From: Sinimarinibacterium sp. NLF-5-8
Lineage (GTDB): Bacteria > Pseudomonadota > Gammaproteobacteria > Nevskiales > Nevskiaceae
Length of the DNA: 64,000 nt
Assembly: GCF_010092425.1 (NCBI RefSeq)
Contig: NZ_CP048030.1
Coordinates: 3,136,810 to 3,200,809, forward strand
Reading direction: 5' to 3'
The position numbers were made by a program, and so were the translations under genes. Shown here piece after piece: positions 57,762-64,000 of this stretch (the first letter of the stretch is position 1; each line of letters starts with the position of its first letter). Under the pieces are notes generated by a model. That model was not told the DNA's origin and made no database searches. It saw only the letters and a list, made by a program, of their open reading frames with translations.

Positions 57762-60700
57762 ATGGAAACAAAAACAAACCGCGCGCGCTGGCGCGTCGTC
57801 GGCATTTTCGGGATTGCAGCGTTGCCGCTGCTGTTCGGCTGTGGGGCAGGCAGCAACGATCCGATGGCAACGGCGCAGCCGAGTGCAAGCGCCCAGCCAA
57901 CGGCGTCGGCGCCGCCGCAGGTCGATGGCCGGCACTTTTTCATCAAGCCCACGCCCAACGCCACCAATGAAATGGTCGCGGCGATGGTGCAAGCCTCGCC
58001 CGGCGACGTGATCGAGTTTGACTGCGGTTACTTTGAACTCAGCTCGGCCTTGCAGCTGATCAATACCGAAGATGTGACGATCAAGGGCTGCGGCAAGGAC
58101 AAAACCGTACTGTCGTTCAAAACCAGCCAAACGCCGGAAGGGATTCTGGCGGTCAACGTCCACGGCGTGTGGATTGAAGATTTGAGCGTGCTCGACACCG
58201 GCGGCAACGGCATCGAGCTGCGCACCGTCAACCACGCCACGCTCAAGCGGGTGCGCGCGATCTGGTCATCCGGCGGAGGGCGTGAAAGCGCCACGCCGAT
58301 CACCGCCAGCAATGCGTTTGCCAACAACGCCGCGCTGCTCAACGTTGCCTGCACCCAACCGGCCACGCTCAACCCCGACGCGCCGGAGAACAAGCTGCCG
58401 GGACTGGCGCAGTTCACCCGCTCACCGGATTACACCGTCAGCAATAAAGCCGGTCGCTACGGCATTTATCCGGTCGCCTCACAAAATATTCTGGTGGACG
58501 AGGCCGAGTCTGTCGGTGCCAGCGATGCCGGTATTTATGTGGGGCAAACCACCACGGCGATCATCAAAAACAGCCGCGCGGTATACAACGTGTTTGGCTT
58601 TGAGATTGAAAACGTCCAGGGCGGTGAGTATCAAAACAACCTCGCCGAGTGCAACACCGGCGGCTTTTTGATTTACGACCTCGACGGTTTGCGCCAATAC
58701 GGTGATCGCTCGCGCATGTACGGCAACACCTCGCGCAACAACAACACCTACAACTTCACCTCCGGCGGGTTTGTCGGCAACGTGCCGCCCGGCAGCGGCA
58801 TGATCACGCTGTCGTATGACCGCATCGAGATTTTTGACAACCACTTTGAGAACAACAACACCGGCGGCATCATCCACGCCAGTTACGAGCTGTTCCCCGA
58901 AGGCGCCGGGCGCCCCAGCGAAAAGCGCATTGACTGGTATTCCGAAGGCGTTCACATCTACAACAACACCTTCGTCAATAACGGCAACGGCCTGCCTGCC
59001 CCCACCACCACCGATCTGGCCAATGGCGACGTGGCGCGCATTTTGCCGCTGCTGATCGGCCTCAAAAGCCAGGCCGCGTGCCTGCTGCCGACCAACCTCG
59101 CCAGCTGCTCGGGCATCGTTGGCTATCGCGGCGCGCACATTGTTTGGGATGGTCTGCTGGATGAATTGGATGAGGATTGCCCGTATCCGGTAGACGCCAA
59201 CGGCGATCCGGTGCCCCAGGACGCGCGCGGCAAGCCGTTGATGAGCAACGATCACCCCAATCCGGAATGTCATTACAACGCCTACAAGTTTGATACCCAG
59301 GCGCAAGGCAAGCCGCGCATCAAGCCGGACTGGTTTGCCTCGTGTATCGAGAACAACAACACGTTTTCGGATGACAGCTTCAAGTTTGCCAATTTCCACG
59401 GCACCAAGGGACTGGAAGTGGTGATTGGCCTGGCCACGATCGAGCCGGCACAGGGGCTGCAAGCGGTGACGGGCTTGCTGCGCAGTGTGCTGAGCACCGA
59501 TCTGGCCAACTTTGCGTCCAGCTTTGATATGTCGGCACATGACTGTCCCACCGCCTATGGCAAGCAGTTGGCCAAGCTGGAGCCGGTGGTGATTCCGCCG
59601 TTTGAACGCAGCGGCGAGTTTGATTCGATGCCCGACGATGAGCAGGTTGCGCAGCTGTGCGACGCCCAGGTCGCCGGTGATGACATCAACCACGGTGCGG
59701 CGGCCGTCAACTGTCCGCGTCTGGATCAGTACCACCTGTTTGCCGATGCCGAAGACCCGACCAGCGCCCCGCGCGGCGGCGGCGTGCCGTATGTGCTCAA
59801 CACCAAGCTGTTTTCCGATTACTCGGTGAAGTACCGCGTGGCCTACCTGCCGCCGGGACAAAAGGCGACCTACCGGGATGGCGCCACCGACGGCGCCAAT
59901 GCTGCCATCAGCTTCCCTGTCGGCACCATCATCGCCAAGACGTTTTCATTTTTGGATAATGGCGTGGAAACGCCGGTGGAAACCCGCGTCATCATCAAGC
60001 GGCGCAACACGGCCGGGCAGGTGCGCTGGGATGGGCTGCCGTACACCTGGAGCATGGAAAACGGCAAGCGTGTTGCGCGCCTGACGATGCAGGGCGGTAC
60101 TCATTCGGCTTCGTGGAACTTCACCGACCCTGATTCTGGCCGCCTGCACGCGGGCAGTACGCAAAGCTATCTGGTGCCGCACGCCAACCAGTGCCAAAGC
60201 TGTCACTCGATGGAGGACACCGATCCCGGCGCCTCGCCGATCGGCCCCAAGGTGCGCAACATGAACCGCCCGTATCAGAGCGAATCGCCTCGCGTCACCG
60301 AGCAATCGCGCCATGATGTCTTTGGCAAAAACCAGATTGCCTACTGGTGCGAGCACGGCCTGATGACCGGCTGCCCCAGCGATCTGGGGGTGGACACGCA
60401 AACGCAAATTGCCAAAAACATCGAGCGTCTGCCGATCTTCAACAAGCCGGGCGATGCGGGCTTTGCCGCCAACTCGGCGCAAGACGTGGAAGCGCGCGCG
60501 CGCGCCTATCTGGAAGTCAACTGCCAGTACTGCCACAACCCGCGCGGGTTTGCCGCCAGCACCGGCCTGTATCTGGACACCCTGCGGGTGGTGGATAACA
60601 GCTATGGCATTTGCAAACGTCCCACCGCCACCGGGCGCGAGGGCAATGGGGGTCGCACTTACGATTTGCACCCCGGCAATGTGGGTGACTCCATCCTGCC

Positions 60701-60866
60701 GTACCGCATCGGCCCCGAGGCCGTGACCCCGGCCGCACGCATGCCCCCGCTGGCACGCAGCGTGGTGCACGACGAAGGCCATGAGCTGATCGAGCAATGG
60801 GTGCGCGATGTGCTGGTCAAGGACGCTGCCAAGTACCCCAGCTCTACCAGCTGCACGCAGTCATAA
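57762..60866 (+). CDS. Lipoprotein fusing parallel beta-helix to SO2930-type dihaem cytochrome
   Basis: A 1034-aa lipoprotein: signal with lipobox LLFGC (Cys27), then a Ser/Ala/Pro linker. Residues about 55-620 form a parallel beta-helix rich in Asn ladders (YGNTSRNNNTYNF, IYNNTFVNNGNG). The C-terminal part (about 655-1030) is a dihaem c-type cytochrome with CQSCH (811-815) and CQYCH (921-925) and the SO2930-like start VLNTKLFSDYSVKYRVAYLP. In Shewanella and others the two are separate neighbouring genes; here they are one polypeptide. GGAG precedes the ATG at 57762. The frame upstream to 57603 overlaps the DUF2970 gene and is not coding. Confidence 0.85.
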   Translation: METKTNRARWRVVGIFGIAALPLLFGCGAGSNDPMATAQPSASAQPTASAPPQVDGRHFFIKPTPNATNEMVAAMVQASPGDVIEFDCGYFELSSALQLINTEDVTIKGCGKDKTVLSFKTSQTPEGILAVNVHGVWIEDLSVLDTGGNGIELRTVNHATLKRVRAIWSSGGGRESATPITASNAFANNAALLNVACTQPATLNPDAPENKLPGLAQFTRSPDYTVSNKAGRYGIYPVASQNILVDEAESVGASDAGIYVGQTTTAIIKNSRAVYNVFGFEIENVQGGEYQNNLAECNTGGFLIYDLDGLRQYGDRSRMYGNTSRNNNTYNFTSGGFVGNVPPGSGMITLSYDRIEIFDNHFENNNTGGIIHASYELFPEGAGRPSEKRIDWYSEGVHIYNNTFVNNGNGLPAPTTTDLANGDVARILPLLIGLKSQAACLLPTNLASCSGIVGYRGAHIVWDGLLDELDEDCPYPVDANGDPVPQDARGKPLMSNDHPNPECHYNAYKFDTQAQGKPRIKPDWFASCIENNNTFSDDSFKFANFHGTKGLEVVIGLATIEPAQGLQAVTGLLRSVLSTDLANFASSFDMSAHDCPTAYGKQLAKLEPVVIPPFERSGEFDSMPDDEQVAQLCDAQVAGDDINHGAAAVNCPRLDQYHLFADAEDPTSAPRGGGVPYVLNTKLFSDYSVKYRVAYLPPGQKATYRDGATDGANAAISFPVGTIIAKTFSFLDNGVETPVETRVIIKRRNTAGQVRWDGLPYTWSMENGKRVARLTMQGGTHSASWNFTDPDSGRLHAGSTQSYLVPHANQCQSCHSMEDTDPGASPIGPKVRNMNRPYQSESPRVTEQSRHDVFGKNQIAYWCEHGLMTGCPSDLGVDTQTQIAKNIERLPIFNKPGDAGFAANSAQDVEARARAYLEVNCQYCHNPRGFAASTGLYLDTLRVVDNSYGICKRPTATGREGNGGRTYDLHPGNVGDSILPYRIGPEAVTPAARMPPLARSVVHDEGHELIEQWVRDVLVKDAAKYPSSTSCTQS

Positions 60867-60883
60867 CGGATGTCTGCTGGCGG

Positions 60884-60916
60884 CCCGGCTCTTGCGTGCA
60901 AGAGCCGGGCTTTTTG
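60884..60916 (+). terminator. Rho-independent terminator after the fused lipoprotein gene
   Basis: A 13-bp perfect stem GCCCGGCTCTTGC with a two-base loop runs into five T residues, 17 bp after the stop. Confidence 0.88.
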
Positions 60917-60984
60917 CGCAGCGGGAATCTATCGCAATTGATGCTGTCATAATGCCCTGACCTTTCCCCCTTGCATGCGAGTTG

Positions 60985-61806
60985 ATGATGACTTTTCGGC
61001 GTTTTTTGGTGGTTCCCGGCGTTGTTGCAGCGCTTGCGTTGTCGGCCTGTGACTTCAGCGGTACGACCCCATCCTCCAAGGCACCGGCCACGCCGAAAAT
61101 GGACGCTGCGCCCGAGATCAGTGGTGAAATCGGTGCGGATATCGGCCTGGAAGCCGTGCGTGATGCGGTGACCCGGGCGTTGCCCAATGTGCCGCGTGAT
61201 GCGGTGCAAAACGCCGAAGTCAAAGGGTTGTACCTTCTTCAGCATTCAGGGCAGTACGGCTATGTGACGGCGGATGGTCAGTATTTGCTCGATGGCGATC
61301 TGGTTGATCTGGGCAGCCGCCGCAACCTCACCGAAAGCGCGCGCAAGCACACGCGGGTTGAAAAGCTGGCGGCGCTGGGGCACGACAAGCTGGTGGTGTT
61401 TGCGCCGAAAAAGCCCGACCCCCGTCGCGTCGTCACCGTGTTTACCGATGTTGATTGTGGCTACTGCCGCAAATTGCACCGTGAAATGAATGACTATCTG
61501 GCCAAGGGCATCACCATCCAATATGCGTTTTATCCGCGCTCGGGCCCCAATACCGATTCTTTCCGCAAGGCCGAGGCCGTCTGGTGTGCCGATGATCGGC
61601 AAAAGGCCATGACCCAGGCCAAGCAGGGCGCGCCGCTCACGGAGGCCGACAGCAGCTGCGCCAACCCGGTTGCCCAGGAGTACGCACTGGGCGCAGAGCT
61701 GGGTTTGCGGGGCACGCCGATGCTGATCCTGCCCGATGGTGAAGTCATCAACGGCTATATGCCGGCCGCTGCGCTGGCTCAGCATCTGGATGAAAGCCGG
61801 GGCTAA
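60985..61806 (+). CDS. DsbC-like thiol-disulfide lipoprotein
   Basis: A 273-aa DsbC/DsbG-family protein. The N-terminal hydrophobic stretch ends in a lipobox LSAC (Cys22), so it is a lipoprotein rather than a soluble DsbC. A dimerisation domain covers about 45-120 (VKGLYLLQHSGQYGYVTADG). The thioredoxin domain has CGYC at 158-161, GTPMLI for the cis-Pro loop and a second Cys pair (VWCADD, SSCANP). It would isomerise wrong disulfides in the periplasm. The start is either ATG 60985 or 60988. Confidence 0.9.
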   Translation: MMTFRRFLVVPGVVAALALSACDFSGTTPSSKAPATPKMDAAPEISGEIGADIGLEAVRDAVTRALPNVPRDAVQNAEVKGLYLLQHSGQYGYVTADGQYLLDGDLVDLGSRRNLTESARKHTRVEKLAALGHDKLVVFAPKKPDPRRVVTVFTDVDCGYCRKLHREMNDYLAKGITIQYAFYPRSGPNTDSFRKAEAVWCADDRQKAMTQAKQGAPLTEADSSCANPVAQEYALGAELGLRGTPMLILPDGEVINGYMPAAALAQHLDESRG

Positions 61807-61921
61807 AAAAAGATGACCGACACGCTTGCCGGGTCAGATGCCAGCCGGCAAATGAGCTGCAAGACGTGTCTGCCCGGGAGGCGCTGAGCTATGCTTGCCG
61901 CCATCACCTGCCTGCGATGGA

Positions 61922-62491
61922 ATGCCTGTGAAACTCACCTTGCCTTTATTGCTGACGCTGATGCGCGTTGCCATCATTCCGTTGGTTCTGGTGCTGTTTT
62001 ATGTGGACTGGCCTTACGCGCGGCAGGTGGCTTGCGTGCTGTACACGGTTGCAGGCGTGACCGACTGGTTTGATGGCTGGCTGGCGCGGCGCTGGCAGCA
62101 AACCAGCAAGTTCGGCGCGTTTTTAGACCCTGTGGCCGATAAGCTGCTGGTGGCCATTTGTCTGGTCATGCTGCTCAACGCCAGCCCCAGCGGCGGTCTT
62201 GCGCTGATGGTGGCGATCATCATCGGGCGTGAAATCACCATTTCGGCCTTGCGTGAATGGATGGCCGAGATCGGCCAGCGCACCAGCGTGGCGGTGAGCT
62301 GGATCGGCAAATGGAAAACGGCCTTTCAGATGACGGCCATCGGCATGATGATCTGGCAGGTCAAGACCTTTGGCATCAACTGGTACGACCTTGGCTTTGG
62401 GTTGCTGCTGATCGCTTCGGCGCTGACGTTGTGGAGCATGGTGATCTACCTGCGCGCGGCGTGGCCGATGATGCGGGAGGGTGGCCGCTAG
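61922..62491 (+). CDS. pgsA: CDP-diacylglycerol-glycerol-3-phosphate phosphatidyltransferase
   Basis: A 189-aa membrane enzyme that makes phosphatidylglycerol phosphate. The CDP-alcohol phosphotransferase motif reads DGWLARR...GAFLDPVADK, with all four Asp residues. The N-terminus TLPLLLTLMRVAIIPLVLV and five to six hydrophobic segments match PgsA. ATG 61922 is chosen; a GTG at 61928 is also possible. The stop at 62491 is followed by 56 bp before the converging GNAT gene. Confidence 0.92.
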   Translation: MPVKLTLPLLLTLMRVAIIPLVLVLFYVDWPYARQVACVLYTVAGVTDWFDGWLARRWQQTSKFGAFLDPVADKLLVAICLVMLLNASPSGGLALMVAIIIGREITISALREWMAEIGQRTSVAVSWIGKWKTAFQMTAIGMMIWQVKTFGINWYDLGFGLLLIASALTLWSMVIYLRAAWPMMREGGR

Positions 62492-62547
62492 GCCTGGGCG
62501 GTTTCTTCGACCCGGATCGCGCGCGCGGGCAATGCAATCTTGCGCGA

Positions 62548-63144
62548 TTATCCGCGCGGACGATCCAGGAGATCGTTGAGGTGCGCGCGCACCTCCGGCC
62601 ACTCGCCGCTGCGCAGGCTGTACAACACGGTGTCACGGATGGTGCCGTCGCGGCGCAGCATGTGTCCCCGGATCACACCATCCTTGTGCGCGCCAAGCCG
62701 TTCGATGGCGCGCTGGCTCGCCAGATTGAAGATGTCGGTGCGCCAGCCCACCACATGGCAGCCCAATGTTTCAAAGGCGTGGGCCAGCAGCAGCAGCTTG
62801 CAGGTGGTGTTGACGTGGCTGCGCTGCACCCGTCTGGCGTACCAGGTGTAGCCGATTTCCAGCCGCTTTACGGCGGGCAGAATGTCGTGATAGCCGGTTG
62901 TGCCCAGAACCGTCTGGCTGGCGCTGTCGATCACGGCAAACGCAAAGCGCTGTTGGTGATCGCGGCCTTCCAGGGCTGCTTCGATATAGGCGCGCGTTTG
63001 CGCCGGTTCTGGCACCGAGGTGATGCGCGCGCGCCACAACTCACCGTCCGCGGCTGCCGCGCGCAAGCCGGTTTCGTGTTCGAGTGAAAGCGGTGCGAGC
63101 GTGACGCCGCGCGCACTCAGCGTGACCGGATCGATAAAGGCCAC
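62548..63144 (-). CDS. GNAT-family N-acetyltransferase (RimJ/L type)
   Basis: A 198-aa acetyltransferase. The start LSARGVTLAPLSLEHETGL and later RLEIGYTWYARRVQRSHVNT, with FETLGCHVVGWRTDIFNLAS, RAIERLGAHKDGV and HMLRRDGTIRDTVLYSL, are in the order of RimJ/RimL-like ribosomal-protein or small-molecule acetyltransferases. The target is unknown. It follows the acyl-CoA dehydrogenase gene with 1 bp between and so may be co-transcribed. Confidence 0.85.
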   Translation of the reverse strand: MAFIDPVTLSARGVTLAPLSLEHETGLRAAAADGELWRARITSVPEPAQTRAYIEAALEGRDHQQRFAFAVIDSASQTVLGTTGYHDILPAVKRLEIGYTWYARRVQRSHVNTTCKLLLLAHAFETLGCHVVGWRTDIFNLASQRAIERLGAHKDGVIRGHMLRRDGTIRDTVLYSLRSGEWPEVRAHLNDLLDRPRG

Positions 63145-63145
63145 T

Positions 63146-64000
<855 letters not shown>

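Noticed and set aside
58479..59861. 460-aa frame antisense to the beta-helix gene
   Set aside because: No recognisable domain and it is fully inside a supported gene.

Overview
The window is about 64 kb of a high-GC proteobacterial chromosome. Dense, mostly overlapping operons are separated by short palindromic repeats. The gene content points to a gammaproteobacterium, most likely from the Nevskiales/Xanthomonadales neighbourhood. Clues are a short-lid 187-aa adenylate kinase, a DUF1302/DUF1329 pair, lipoyl synthase, RNase T, a SufBCDS operon led by an Rrf2 regulator, several acyl-CoA dehydrogenases and a tandem CaiB-type CoA transferase. This placement is inferred from gene content only. 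No rRNA, tRNA, CRISPR array, prophage or intact insertion sequence was recognised.

Layout. 1-10.8 kb is a PQQ/periplasmic oxidation region: the end of a Fis-type activator, a stand-alone PqqD paralogue, a leftward operon (proline iminopeptidase, histidine kinase, response regulator, MFS exporter, cytochrome P460) and a rightward pqqA-C-D-E-B operon followed by a cytochrome b561. No PQQ dehydrogenase lies in the window. 11-14.6 kb holds an acyl-CoA dehydrogenase, a CynX-like transporter and lipA. 14.7-17.1 kb is an operon of a small GTPase, two Roadblock/LC7 proteins and an unrecognised 328-aa protein, the best candidate here for a little-described system. 17-29 kb carries rnt, argG, an SDR, a double CoA transferase, a SanA/YdcF protein, MAPEG, a CoxE-like VWA protein, an unknown two-gene operon and a patatin with a cyclic-nucleotide-binding domain. 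29.5-40 kb holds DUF1302/DUF1329, a ROK kinase lacking its zinc cysteines, a 138-bp tandem repeat, ppa, adk, an SPFH/zinc-ribbon membrane-stress-like operon and an SDR/steroid 5-alpha-reductase pair.

41-49.4 kb is accessory. Two toxin-antitoxin modules (PIN/Phd and RHH/RelE) each sit between direct copies of the same composite repeats. Also here are an IS110 fragment, a lone Flp pilin plus prepilin peptidase, and a glycosyltransferase group (GT2, GT87, GT-C-like, GtrA), part of it AT-rich. 49.4-54.5 kb is the suf operon. 54.7-64 kb holds a thioesterase, a di-/tri-haem cytochrome pair, a DUF2970 protein, a 1034-aa lipoprotein fusing a beta-helix to a dihaem cytochrome, a DsbC-like lipoprotein, pgsA, a GNAT enzyme and the start-truncated end of a second acyl-CoA dehydrogenase.

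The genes suggest an aerobic organism using periplasmic PQQ- and cytochrome-linked oxidation together with acyl-CoA (lipid, alkane or steroid-like) catabolism. Runs of alternating GC such as GCGCGCGC are unusually frequent almost everywhere except the AT-rich GT87 gene.
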